Shown piece by piece: positions 1-8,782 of a DNA stretch of 64,000 nucleotides (position 1 is the stretch's first letter; each line of letters opens with the position of its first letter). The stretch covers positions 7,688,001 to 7,752,000 of the forward strand of contig NZ_CP022098.1 in the NCBI RefSeq assembly GCF_002305875.1, in the 5' to 3' direction. The notes beneath the pieces are model-generated. The model did no database searches and was not told where the DNA came from. It saw only the letters and a list, made by a program, of their open reading frames with translations. Source of the DNA: Cystobacter fuscus (GTDB lineage Bacteria; Myxococcota; Myxococcia; Myxococcales; Myxococcaceae). The position numbers and the translations under genes were made by a program.

Positions 1-7
1 GTCTTTT

Positions 8-320
8 GTCGCTTGCGCGACTTCTTCGGCTTCGGGGGAGGCGGCTTCTACCACCACCGCGTTTCGAGTCAACACCGCTGCGTCGACTTCTTATTTCGCT
101 CTGTTTGCTGCGTCGGCCGGAGGTCCCCACCGCCAGTGCGGTTTCGCCTTCCCGTCCGAGGGGCGCGGCTTCTATCGCCTCGCCCCGAGGGAGTCAACTG
201 CCTTCCTCCCCGGTCTTCATCCCCTCGTCACCGCGATGTCGCTTGCGCAACGTCGCCGTGCCGAGGGGTCAAGGCTTCTACCACCTTCGTTCCGAGAGTC
301 AACTCCACCTTCGCATCGGG
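8..320. repeat. degenerate intergenic repeats upstream of the YccF gene
   Basis: The first 460 bases hold no convincing gene. They contain three imperfect copies of a unit built around GGCTTCTA followed about 16-20 bases later by GAGTCAAC. The copies start near 43, 167 and 273. The first and third also share GTCGCTTGCGC at 8 and 238, so these two blocks are offset by exactly 230 bases at three separate anchor points. The ORFs that run through here are low-complexity Ser/Arg/Pro translations in several frames at once and are not believable. Function is unknown; the pattern looks like a decayed tandem duplication. Confidence 0.5.
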
Positions 321-460
321 ATGGAGGTTGGAGAACACAACATCTCGAATGTTCCAGCCTCATCCTCGCCACAGGCGTAGAGGCGAGCGCTCGTAAGGCG
401 CACTCTCATATATATGTGCCCCATCGATCGGTGTGCACCCACGCGCTAAGCTCCTACTCC

Positions 461-835
461 ATGCGACTGCTCCTCAATCTCCTGTGGGTCGTACTCGGTG
501 GTGGATTCATCATCGCGCTCGAGTACCTGCTCGGTGGGCTCCTGCTCTGCCTCACCATCGTCGGCATCCCCTTTGGAGTGCAGTGCTTCAAGCTCGCCGG
601 GCTCGGCTTGTTCCCGTTCGGCAAGGACATCGTCGACGTGCCAGGCGCCAGTTCCCTGGGCTGCGTGCTCAACGTCTTCTGGATCGTCGTCGCTGGCGTG
701 TGGATCTTCTTGAGCCACATCGGGCTTGCCCTGGGGCTCGCCGTGACCCTCATCGGAATCCCCTTCGCCATCCAGCACGTCAAGCTCGCCCTGCTCGCCC
801 TCGCCCCCTTCGGCAAGCTCGTGCGCAACGCGTGA
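461..835 (+). CDS. YccF-domain inner membrane protein
   Basis: This is a 124-residue, very hydrophobic protein. It contains two copies of the pattern GIPFGVQ/GIPFAIQ followed by a K-L-x-x-L-x-PFGK stretch, which is the hallmark of the YccF family (duplicated short membrane domain). Hydrophobic spans are seen at about residues 1-40 and 65-110. An in-frame extension upstream to 236 exists, but it is low-complexity repeat sequence, so the ATG at 461, directly before the hydrophobic MRLLLNLLW stretch, is chosen. The role of YccF proteins is not established. It converges on the next gene with six bases between the stops. Confidence 0.8.
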   Translation: MRLLLNLLWVVLGGGFIIALEYLLGGLLLCLTIVGIPFGVQCFKLAGLGLFPFGKDIVDVPGASSLGCVLNVFWIVVAGVWIFLSHIGLALGLAVTLIGIPFAIQHVKLALLALAPFGKLVRNA

Positions 836-841
836 CCGGCC

Positions 842-1441
842 TCAGAACGCCACGCCGAATGCCAGACGAGGCGTGGGCACGATCTCCACCCGGAGAGCAC
901 CCTCCCCCGTCGGGGACTCCAGATCGGGAATGGAGCGGTACTGGGCCGAGAAGCCCGCGGCGAGCGTGAACCGATTGAACAACACCAGCGTCCAGCCCAC
1001 GCTCCCGCCCAGCCCCACCCCAATCCCCCTGCGTCGCACCCGATCCTGTGAGCGAAGTTGGTAGTTCGCGCTCAGTTCGGGGCCGAAGTAGATGCCACTC
1101 GGCGCAGTGCCCAGCACGAAGAGCCGGATACCCAGAGTCCCCGACAAACCCAGACTCCAGGTTTCCGGTGTGCGGCCGTAAGCGAACTCCGGCGCCACGT
1201 ACAACGAGAAGCCGCGGCCGAAGGCCCGCTCGTACTCGATCCCAAGTTGTGAGTGCGAGAGCGCCAGGGGATTGATGGTGAAGGTATTGCGCGCCCCCAG
1301 GTCCTCTTCCACCGGCGGCTTCGGCTTGCCAATGCCCGAGAACCAATCCCGGAACCGCGTCAGGACGTCGTCCTCCGCTCGCGCCGTCCCCGGCGACAGG
1401 ACCCACAGTGAAATGAAGATGCTCAGCACGGTGCGATGCAT
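842..1441 (-). CDS. small outer-membrane beta-barrel protein
   Basis: The 199-residue product begins with a signal peptide (hydrophobic LSIFISLWVL, cleavage likely after ARA). It then alternates polar and hydrophobic residues as in transmembrane beta strands and ends in F, the usual terminal residue for BAM-inserted barrels. Phrases such as GIEYERAFGRGFSLYVAPEF and AGFSAQYRS are typical of eight-strand OMP_b-brl or DUF3575-like proteins. No enzymatic motif is visible. It is a predicted outer-membrane protein of unknown ligand. Confidence 0.65.
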   Translation of the reverse strand: MHRTVLSIFISLWVLSPGTARAEDDVLTRFRDWFSGIGKPKPPVEEDLGARNTFTINPLALSHSQLGIEYERAFGRGFSLYVAPEFAYGRTPETWSLGLSGTLGIRLFVLGTAPSGIYFGPELSANYQLRSQDRVRRRGIGVGLGGSVGWTLVLFNRFTLAAGFSAQYRSIPDLESPTGEGALRVEIVPTPRLAFGVAF

Positions 1442-1648
1442 GGTGCGCTCGTGGGTCGAACGTCTCTGGGAGAAGGTCCTTCGAAGCCGCGACAGCCGTC
1501 ATCATTAGGGCACAGCGACCACCGGCTCAAGGCGCTTCACCCTCCCCCACTGCCCTGACATGGAATCGAGCGCTCGGTGAATCAGTGTATCTTCGTCTTT
1601 TCACCGTCCCCGGAATCGTACGGTTCGCATCCTTCGCGAGGTGGCCGC

Positions 1649-4402
1649 ATGGTGGCTCGCATCAAGGCTGTTCCTCTTGTCGTGTCGCAAGCGGCCCTCG
1701 CCGTGACGTGGCTCCTGCTCATGGCGGCGAGCACCGCGGCATCCGCCGCGCCATTCACTCTCTTCGAGAGCGGGCAGGTGCGGCCCCTCGCCTTGTCACC
1801 CAGCGGCCGGTTCCTCTACGCCGTCAATACCCCCGACAACCGCCTCGAGGTCTTCCAGCTCAAGCCCTCGGGTCTCGTGCCGCTCGTGTCGATTCCCGTT
1901 GGCCTCGAGCCGGTCGCGGTCGCCGCCCGGAGCGATGAAGAGGTATGGGTCGTCAACCATCTGTCCGACAGCGTGAGCATCGTGCGGCTCGACGACAGGA
2001 ACACCCACGGCGCCGTGGTACGGACCCTGCTCGTCGGTGACGAGCCTCGCGACATCGTCTTCGCCGGACCGGGCAGGAGCCGCGCCTTCATCACCGCCGC
2101 ACACCGCGGCCAGAACGTGCCCTTCGACCCTCAGTTGACCACGCCGGGCATCGGCCGGGCCGATGTCTGGGTCTTCGATGCCAACAGGACAGGCTCATCT
2201 CTCGGGGGCAACCCACTGTCGATCCTCACCCTCTTCGGTGACACGCCCCGCGCGCTCGCGGTGACTCCCGATGGCTCGCGCGTCTACGCCGCCGTCTTCC
2301 ACTCGGGCAACCGCAGCTCGGTCATTCACGAGAGCCTCGTGCCCAATGGCGGTGAGGCGCTGGGCGGTGTTCCCGGCCCCAACGTCAACTTCCAGGGGCT
2401 GCGGGGACCCGAGGTCTCCGTCCTCGTGAAGTTCGACGGCACGAACTGGCGCGACGTGCTCAACCGCACCTGGACCGACAAGGTGCGCTTCTCCCTGCCG
2501 GACAAGGACGTGTTCGTCATCGATGCCACCGCCAATCCCCCGGCGCAGCTCTCGGGCCCGTCCGGCTACTACTCCGGCGTGGGCACCATCCTGTTCAACA
2601 TGGCCGTCAACCCGGTGAGCGGCAAGGTGTACGTGAGCAACACCGAGGCCCGTAATGACTTGCGCTTCGAGGGGCCGGGCACCTTCGCCGGCAGCAGCCT
2701 GCGCGGCCACCTGCACGAGAGCCGCATCTCGGTGCTCGGCTCCTCGGGCGTCGCGCCCAGGCACCTCAACAAGCACATCAACTACGCCGCCTGCTGCGCC
2801 GCTCTTCCCAACGCCGAGAACGACAAGAGCCTCGCCCAGCCGCTCGGCATGGCGGTGAGCTCCAACGGCACCACCCTGTACGTGGCCGCGTTCGGCTCCT
2901 CGAAGCTCGGCGTCTACTCCACCGCCGCGCTCGAGGCCGATACCTTCGTGCCTGGCCCCGCCAACCAGATCCCCTTGAGCGGTGGCGGCCCCACGGGCCT
3001 GGTGCTCGATGAGGCCCGCGGGCGCATGTACGTGCTGACGCGCTTCGACAACGCCATCTCCGTCGTCAACACCGCCACGAAGCAGGAAATCGCCCATCTG
3101 CCCATGTTCAACCCCGAGCCGCCGAGCGTGGTGGCCGGCCGCCCCTTCCTCTACGACGCCAGGAAGAGCTCCAGTCATGGCGACTCGTCCTGCGCGAGCT
3201 GCCACATCTTCGGCGACTTCGACAGCCTCGCCTGGGACCTCGGCAACCCGGATGCCGCCGTGGCGAACAACCCCAACCCCATCGTGCCCGTGCTGCCCGA
3301 GTTCGGCACCGACCCCACCTTCGGTCAGGATCCTGGCTTCCATCCGCTCAAGGGCCCCCTGCTCACCCAGAGCCTGCGCGGCATGGCCAACCACGGGCCC
3401 ATGCACTGGCGTGGCGACCGCACCGGCGGCAACGACGCCCCCAACGCCCAGCCCAACAGCGGTGCGCTCGATGAGGCCGCGGCATTCAAGAAGTTCAACC
3501 CCGCCTTCATGGACCTGCTCGGACGCTCCGCCCAGCTCACCCCGGCGGAGATGAGGCAGTTCTCCGACTTCGTCCTCCAGATCACCTACCCGCCCAACCC
3601 CATCCGCAACCTGGACAACTCCCTCACCCCCCAGCAGCAGGCAGGAAGCGACTTCTTCTTCAACACCACGAGCTTCTTCCATGGCCCGTGCGGCAGCTGC
3701 CACCAGCTCGACCCCACCGCCAACCCCCAGGAAGGCGCCTTCGCCGGCTTCTTCGGCACCAACGGCAGCTCGTCCTTCGACGCCGAGCCGCTCTTCCCCA
3801 AGGTGCCCCACCTGCGCAACCTCTACCAGCGCGTCGGCATGTTCGGCGCCGGCTTCCCCTTCGGTCTCCAGCCCGCAGATCCCTTCCTCGGAGATCAGAT
3901 CCGCGGCTTCGGCTTCAACAGCGATGGAGCCATCCCCACCCTGTTCCGCTTCAACAGTGGCTTCGACCGCATCCCCGACAACCCCGCTGGCATCCCCAAC
4001 ACGCCCGAGGGGCTCGCCGCCAAGACGAACATGGAGCTGTACATGCTCGCCTTCGAGAGCAACCTCGCTCCCATCGTCGGCCAGCAGGTGACCCTCACGG
4101 ACGCATCCCCGGCCGCGGCGCTCTCCCGCCTCCAATTGCTGATGGCCCGTGCCCATGTGGGGGAGTGCGATCTGGTCGCCAAGGGACAACTGGCCTCCAG
4201 ACCCGTGGGCTTCTTCTACCTGCGCAACGGCAGGTTCAAGCCCGACCACGCGGCCCTGCCCCCGCTCTCCGAAGCAGCCCTCCGCCAGCTCGTCTCCATC
4301 ACCCGTGGCGCCCTCACCTATACCTGTGTCCCTCCCGGCTCCGGGCAGCGCATCGGGATTGACCGGAACCTCAATGGGGTTCTCGACGGCGATGAGCCCT
4401 AA
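1649..4402 (+). CDS. secreted YncE-like beta-propeller / di-haem cytochrome c protein
   Basis: The product has 917 residues. The ATG at 1649 is preceded by GCGAGG and gives a clean signal peptide ending near ASAAP; the longer ORF starting at 1577 lacks this logic. Residues about 35-480 are repeated propeller blades (LSPSGRFLYAVN, VTPDGSRVYAAV, VSSNGTTLYVAAF, LDEARGRMYVLT), as in YncE/PQQ-like surface proteins. The C-terminal part carries two covalent haem motifs, CASCH at 515-519 and CGSCH at 681-685, and ends with a calcium-loop-like DRNLNGVLDGDE. This order resembles MauG/di-haem peroxidase-related secreted proteins that follow a propeller. Likely periplasmic or cell-surface redox protein; substrate unknown. 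Confidence 0.8.
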   Translation: MVARIKAVPLVVSQAALAVTWLLLMAASTAASAAPFTLFESGQVRPLALSPSGRFLYAVNTPDNRLEVFQLKPSGLVPLVSIPVGLEPVAVAARSDEEVWVVNHLSDSVSIVRLDDRNTHGAVVRTLLVGDEPRDIVFAGPGRSRAFITAAHRGQNVPFDPQLTTPGIGRADVWVFDANRTGSSLGGNPLSILTLFGDTPRALAVTPDGSRVYAAVFHSGNRSSVIHESLVPNGGEALGGVPGPNVNFQGLRGPEVSVLVKFDGTNWRDVLNRTWTDKVRFSLPDKDVFVIDATANPPAQLSGPSGYYSGVGTILFNMAVNPVSGKVYVSNTEARNDLRFEGPGTFAGSSLRGHLHESRISVLGSSGVAPRHLNKHINYAACCAALPNAENDKSLAQPLGMAVSSNGTTLYVAAFGSSKLGVYSTAALEADTFVPGPANQIPLSGGGPTGLVLDEARGRMYVLTRFDNAISVVNTATKQEIAHLPMFNPEPPSVVAGRPFLYDARKSSSHGDSSCASCHIFGDFDSLAWDLGNPDAAVANNPNPIVPVLPEFGTDPTFGQDPGFHPLKGPLLTQSLRGMANHGPMHWRGDRTGGNDAPNAQPNSGALDEAAAFKKFNPAFMDLLGRSAQLTPAEMRQFSDFVLQITYPPNPIRNLDNSLTPQQQAGSDFFFNTTSFFHGPCGSCHQLDPTANPQEGAFAGFFGTNGSSSFDAEPLFPKVPHLRNLYQRVGMFGAGFPFGLQPADPFLGDQIRGFGFNSDGAIPTLFRFNSGFDRIPDNPAGIPNTPEGLAAKTNMELYMLAFESNLAPIVGQQVTLTDASPAAALSRLQLLMARAHVGECDLVAKGQLASRPVGFFYLRNGRFKPDHAALPPLSEAALRQLVSITRGALTYTCVPPGSGQRIGIDRNLNGVLDGDEP

Positions 4403-4487
4403 GCCGCGCCCAGGAGCCGCCGAGCCCCGAAGCCCGGCGGAACTCCCCGCAGATGCGCCCCCCTGGGGGTGACGCCCCTCCTCTTCC

Positions 4488-6731
4488 ATGCCCCCGCCGC
4501 CCTCTGCTCCCCCGCCCTCCTCCCTGGCCCGCTCGACGCTCATCCACATGGGCGTGCGCATCGCGATCATCATCGCGCTGACCACCGTCTTCAGCTACCT
4601 CCACATCTTCAATGCCCTGCGCACCGAATCGCTCGTCCAATTGGAGCGCGGCGTCCTCGAGCGCGTGCAGCGCGAGCAGAGCATCTTCGTGCTCGCCCAG
4701 GACAACCACGCCCTGCTCAAGCAGGTCTTCGAGGAGCGGGTCCGCTACTGGCGCCAGCAGGATCCCCGCGCTCCGTTCGACCGGCTGTTCGTCCAGTTGC
4801 CCGACGGCTCGACCCGCAACCGGCTCGAGGGCTTCGATGGCACCCGGATGCCCTGTCTCTTCATCCCCCAGGGATTGAACGTCGACGCGCAGTTGCAGCG
4901 CTCGCTCCTGGCCGCCCACGACGTGCTCTCGCAGTACGGTCCCGCCTTCCACGTGCGCTTCACGGACACGTACATCTCGTTTCCCGGCGGCGCGGTGGTG
5001 CTCTACTGGCCCGCCCAACCCACCTGGTGCCAGGACGCCACGCCCTCGTTCAACGTCACCGAGTTCGATTTCTACGCCCTCAGCACGCCCGAGAAGGATC
5101 GACTCCGCCAGACCGTCTGGACCGGCATCATCGCGGACCCCGTCGCCCACACGTGGACCGTCTCCGCCTCCACGCCCGTCGACATGGACGGCCAGCACAC
5201 CGCGACCCTCACCCACGACATCCTCATCGAACAGTTGCTCGAGCGCACCATCAACGAGCATCTGCCGAGCGCCTACAACATGCTCCTGCGCGACAATGGG
5301 GAGCTGCTCGCCCACCCCGCGATGAAGATGAACACCGGCGCGTCGGGCACCTCGCTCGCCGAGTTCAACCCCGCTCCGTTCCAGGAGCACGTGAACTCCA
5401 TCCTGGAGGCCATCCGACACTCGCCCGAACAAACCATCAAGAGCCTGCCCAAATCCCATGAGTACGCCGCCACGGCCCGGCTCAAGGGGCCCGGGTGGAT
5501 CTTCGTGACGATCCTGCCCGAGCAGGCCGTCTCCTCGACCGCCATGGGCGTGGCGCGCTACATCCTGGCGTTCGGCGTGCTGTCGCTGCTGCTGGAGCTC
5601 GGCATCATGTACTGGGTGCTCAAGCAGCAGATCTCCCGCCCCTTGTTGGCCTTCACCCAGGCCACCGACCGGCTGGCGGGCGGTGACTTCCAGGTCGGGT
5701 TGGATCTCTCCCGCGACGACGAGCTGGGACGGCTCGCCCACGCGTTCCAGCACATGGCCAGTGAGCTGCAGCGGCGGGAGGAGGCCTTGCGGCAGGCCAA
5801 CGAGGGGCTGGAACATCGCGTGGAGTCGCGCACCCGGGAGCTGCAGTCGGTCCACCGGCAACTGGTCGACACCGCGCGGCAGGTGGGCCGGGCCGAGGTC
5901 GCCACCAACGTCCTGCACAACGTGGGCAACGTGCTCAACAGCGTGCACACCTCGGCGCTGATGGCCCGTGAGCGGCTCGCGGGACTCAAGCTCGAGAGCG
6001 TGGAGCGCGTGGCGGGCCTGTTCGCGGCGCATCAGGAAGACCTCGCGACCTTCCTCACCCAGGACGAGCGCGGCCGCGGCGTGCTGCCCTTCCTCAGCCG
6101 GCTGGGCAAGCACATGCAGGAGGAGCGCCAGGAAATCCATACCCTGCTCGACGACGTCAACCGGTACACCGAGCACATCGGCGCCATCGTCAAGTTGCAG
6201 CAGCAGTACGCCCGGACTCCCCAGCACCTCTACGAGTCGGTCGACCTGGCGGAGTTGGTGGAGGATGCCCTGCGCATCAACCATGCCGCGCTCGGCCGCC
6301 ATTCCGTCCGGGTGGAACGCCAGTTCGAAGCGCTCCCCCCGGTGATGACCGAGAAGCACAAGGTGTTGATGATCCTCGTCAACCTCATCAGCAACGCCAA
6401 GTACGCCATGGAGTCCGTACCCGAGGAGGAGCGGTGTGTGACCTTACGCCTGCAACGCCCCAGCGCCGAGCGGATCCAGCTCTCCGTGCAGGACAATGGG
6501 GTGGGAATCCCTCCCGAGATGCTCACGCGCATCTTCCAACATGGCTTCACCACCCGCGAGGGCGGACACGGCTTCGGCCTGCACTCCAGTGCCCTGGCGG
6601 CGCAGGAGATGGGCGGTTCGCTGCTCGCTCGCAGCGCCGGACCCGGTCAGGGCGCCACGTTCACCCTCGATCTGCCCATTCAGCCACAAACCGGACGCCA
6701 GGACACTCCTCCGAAAAATAGCGACGCCTGA
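4488..6731 (+). CDS. transmembrane HAMP sensor histidine kinase
   Basis: This 747-residue kinase has a first membrane segment at about 18-42, a large extracytoplasmic sensor region to about 350, a second membrane segment at about 356-380, and a HAMP domain (PLLAFTQATDRLAGGDFQV). A coiled coil follows, then the phosphoacceptor helix VLHNVGNVLNS with His477. The ATPase domain shows N box LVNLISNAKYAM, G1 DNGVGIP and G2 GGHGFGLHSS. The acceptor motif is HN-x-GN rather than the usual HEI-x-N/T-P, so it belongs to the HNVGNxLNS subgroup and not classical HisKA. No response regulator is adjacent. It sits 85 bases after the cytochrome gene on the same strand, so co-expression is possible. Confidence 0.88.
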   Translation: MPPPPSAPPPSSLARSTLIHMGVRIAIIIALTTVFSYLHIFNALRTESLVQLERGVLERVQREQSIFVLAQDNHALLKQVFEERVRYWRQQDPRAPFDRLFVQLPDGSTRNRLEGFDGTRMPCLFIPQGLNVDAQLQRSLLAAHDVLSQYGPAFHVRFTDTYISFPGGAVVLYWPAQPTWCQDATPSFNVTEFDFYALSTPEKDRLRQTVWTGIIADPVAHTWTVSASTPVDMDGQHTATLTHDILIEQLLERTINEHLPSAYNMLLRDNGELLAHPAMKMNTGASGTSLAEFNPAPFQEHVNSILEAIRHSPEQTIKSLPKSHEYAATARLKGPGWIFVTILPEQAVSSTAMGVARYILAFGVLSLLLELGIMYWVLKQQISRPLLAFTQATDRLAGGDFQVGLDLSRDDELGRLAHAFQHMASELQRREEALRQANEGLEHRVESRTRELQSVHRQLVDTARQVGRAEVATNVLHNVGNVLNSVHTSALMARERLAGLKLESVERVAGLFAAHQEDLATFLTQDERGRGVLPFLSRLGKHMQEERQEIHTLLDDVNRYTEHIGAIVKLQQQYARTPQHLYESVDLAELVEDALRINHAALGRHSVRVERQFEALPPVMTEKHKVLMILVNLISNAKYAMESVPEEERCVTLRLQRPSAERIQLSVQDNGVGIPPEMLTRIFQHGFTTREGGHGFGLHSSALAAQEMGGSLLARSAGPGQGATFTLDLPIQPQTGRQDTPPKNSDA

Positions 6732-6785
6732 AGCCTCCATCTCTGCTTTGAATCCACCCGAGTGCACGGAAAGGGACCACGGCCC

Positions 6786-7253
6786 ATGTCGGACAAGACC
6801 ATCATCGAAGGACTCGAGGCACTGCGAGCGGCGGTGGGGCGCAAGCTCGGCCACTCCGAGTGGAAGACGCTCACGGACGCGGACATCGCGCGCTTCGCCG
6901 AGGCCACGGGCGACTTCCAGTGGATCCACCTGGACCGCGAGCGCTGCGCGCGCGAGTCGCCCTTCGGCGTGCCCGTGGCCCATGGCTACTACACCGTCTC
7001 GCGCATCGCTGGCCTGTTCTTCGAGGTGCTCGAGGTCCGTGGCTTCTCGCTCGTGCTCAACTACGGCCTCAACAAGGTGCGCTTCCCCGCCCCCCTCAAG
7101 TCCGGCGCCCGCTACCGGCTGGCGCTCGAATTGAAGGAGCTCAAGGACCTGCCCAAGGGGGTCGAGGCCCTCATGATCGCCACCATCGAGATCGAGGGCG
7201 AGTCCAAGCCGGCCTGCGTCGCCGAGGGGCTCTACCGCTACATGCTCGCGTGA
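6786..7253 (+). CDS. MaoC-like dehydratase
   Basis: The 155-residue protein is a hot-dog-fold MaoC-type hydratase/dehydratase. The diagnostic stretch DIARFAEATGDFQWIHLDRERC followed by SPFGVPVAHGYYTVS contains the catalytic Asp and His of (R)-specific enoyl-CoA hydratases (D-x4-H-x-D and HG). The later LNYGLNKVRFPAPLKSG motif is also typical. The ATG at 6786 begins MSDKTII; an upstream ATG at 6762 would add eight poorly conserved residues. The predicted reaction is hydration of a 2-enoyl-CoA in fatty-acid or polyhydroxyalkanoate metabolism. Its 3' end overlaps the convergent aminotransferase gene by 16 bases. Confidence 0.85.
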   Translation: MSDKTIIEGLEALRAAVGRKLGHSEWKTLTDADIARFAEATGDFQWIHLDRERCARESPFGVPVAHGYYTVSRIAGLFFEVLEVRGFSLVLNYGLNKVRFPAPLKSGARYRLALELKELKDLPKGVEALMIATIEIEGESKPACVAEGLYRYMLA

Positions 7254-8422
7254 GCCAGCAGGCCCGAGCGCGCCACCCGCTCGACGGCCTCCGCCAGGCG
7301 CTCCTCACTCTGCACGAGCGCGAGCCGCACATACCCCTCGCCCATCGCGCCAAAGCCACTGCCGGGCACCACGGTGACCCCCGTCCGCTCCAGCAGGGCC
7401 ATGGAGAAGGCGAGACTGGACTCGAATCCCCGGGGGATGGGTGCCCAGCAGAACATGGTGGCTCGGGGCTTGGGCACGTCCCAGCCCACGCGCACGAGCC
7501 CGTCCACCAGCACGTCCCGGCGCCGCTGGTAGGTGGCCGACAGCTCGACCACGCTCTCCTGGGGCCCCGTCAGGGCGGCCACCGCGGCCAGTTGGATGGG
7601 ACGGAACAGCCCATAGTCCAGGTGGGCCTTCACCTGCGCGAGCAGACCGAGCAGCCGCGCGTTGCCCACCGCGTACGCGATGCGCGCTCCCGCCAGGTTG
7701 TACGTCTTGGACAGGGAGTTGAACTCCAGGCCCACCTCCCGCGCGCCCGGCGTCTCCAGGAAGCTCGGCGGCCGGTACCCGTCGAATGCCAGCTCGCTGT
7801 AGGCCGCGTCATGCAGCACCACCGTGCCGTAGCGGCGCGCGAAGGCCACCACCTTCTCGAAGAACCCCGGCTGGACGATGGCCGCGAGCGGGTTGCTCGG
7901 GTAGTTGAGCAGCAACAGCCGGGCACGCCGCTTGACGTCCTCCGGCAGCGCCTCGAGGTCCGGCAGGTGGCCATGCCCGGCCTTCAAGGGCACCGGATGC
8001 AGCCGCGCCCCCGCCAGCACGGGCCCCGCCGTGTAGATGGGGTAGCCCGGATCCGGCACCAGCACGAGATCTCCGGGATCCGTGAACGCCTGGGTGATGT
8101 GGGCCAGGCCCTCCTGCGAGCCGGTCAACCCCAGCACCTCGGTGCCAGGATCCAACGTCACGCCGAAGCGGCGCTGATAGGCGAACGCCACCGCCTCCCG
8201 GAAGGCCGGTAGATCCTTGAGCGGGTAGCCGTAGTGGCCCGGCTCCCGCACCGCCCGCGCGAGGGCCTCGATGACATGGGGAGCGGGAGGCAGATCCGGA
8301 CTGCCGATGGACAGGTTGAGGACGTCGGCGCCAGTGGCGAGCTTGCGCTGGCGCGCCTCGTCCATGGTGGAGAAGACGGAAGCGGAGAGCTGGCGCAGAC
8401 GCAGGGATTCGTGCTCGGACAT
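7238..8422 (-). CDS. class I/II PLP-dependent aminotransferase
   Basis: This 394-residue fold-type I aminotransferase shows LNLSIGSPDLPPAPHV near the N-terminus, GYPLKDLPAFREAVA, the NYPSNPLAAI cofactor loop, and the Schiff-base lysine in SLSKTYNLAGAR. The arrangement matches the LL-diaminopimelate/alanine aminotransferase-like branch (DapL-, AlaA-like), but the substrate cannot be assigned from sequence alone. The length is normal for the family. It is transcribed leftward, with its stop overlapping the MaoC-like gene. Confidence 0.85.
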   Translation of the reverse strand: MSEHESLRLRQLSASVFSTMDEARQRKLATGADVLNLSIGSPDLPPAPHVIEALARAVREPGHYGYPLKDLPAFREAVAFAYQRRFGVTLDPGTEVLGLTGSQEGLAHITQAFTDPGDLVLVPDPGYPIYTAGPVLAGARLHPVPLKAGHGHLPDLEALPEDVKRRARLLLLNYPSNPLAAIVQPGFFEKVVAFARRYGTVVLHDAAYSELAFDGYRPPSFLETPGAREVGLEFNSLSKTYNLAGARIAYAVGNARLLGLLAQVKAHLDYGLFRPIQLAAVAALTGPQESVVELSATYQRRRDVLVDGLVRVGWDVPKPRATMFCWAPIPRGFESSLAFSMALLERTGVTVVPGSGFGAMGEGYVRLALVQSEERLAEAVERVARSGLLAHASM

Positions 8423-8449
8423 GGGACGGGCGCCGCTCTACCACGCTCC

Positions 8450-8770
8450 CTAGTCACCGCGCAGCAACGCCACGCCGCAGAGGATGAGCAGCACGGCCAG
8501 CAACCGCCTGGGTGACAGGCTCTCGTGGAAGAGCGCCACGCTGAAGACGAGCGTCAAGGCCGCCTCCAGTCCGAGCACCGCCACGTACACGACGCCCAGG
8601 TCCGCCTGGCGCAGCGCGAACGCCTGGAGCACCGCCCCCAGCACGAAGAGCCCCAGGAAGGCCAGCGTCGGCACGGGGCGGGAAACCCCCTCCGAGAGCT
8701 TCATGAAGATGCCGCCCCCCGCGAAGCAGACGGCCGTGAAGAACAGCAACACCACGTTCCTGGCGGACAC
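8450..8770 (-). CDS. SMR/EamA-like small multidrug-resistance transporter
   Basis: The 106-residue protein has four predicted membrane helices and the layout of the small multidrug resistance (EmrE-like) superfamily. It includes the C-terminal GLEAALTLVFSVALFHESLSPRRLLAVLLILCGVALL, close to the last two helices of DMT transporters. The glutamate usually found in helix 1 of EmrE is not obvious (the helix reads FFTAVCFAGGGIFMKLSEG), so it may be a lipid or polyamine carrier type rather than a drug exporter. It starts 12 bases after the kinase gene stop, so it is very likely co-transcribed with it. Confidence 0.7.
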   Translation of the reverse strand: MSARNVVLLFFTAVCFAGGGIFMKLSEGVSRPVPTLAFLGLFVLGAVLQAFALRQADLGVVYVAVLGLEAALTLVFSVALFHESLSPRRLLAVLLILCGVALLRGD

Positions 8771-8782
8771 CCGGCCTCCAAC

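Noticed and set aside
61-80. tRNA T-loop-like sequence GTTTCGAGTC
   Set aside because: No surrounding cloverleaf or acceptor stem; it is part of the degenerate repeats.
2195-4585. 796-residue minus-strand ORF opposite the cytochrome gene
   Set aside because: It is the GC-driven antisense shadow of a strongly supported gene; its translation is Gly/Ala/Val/His-rich with no motifs.
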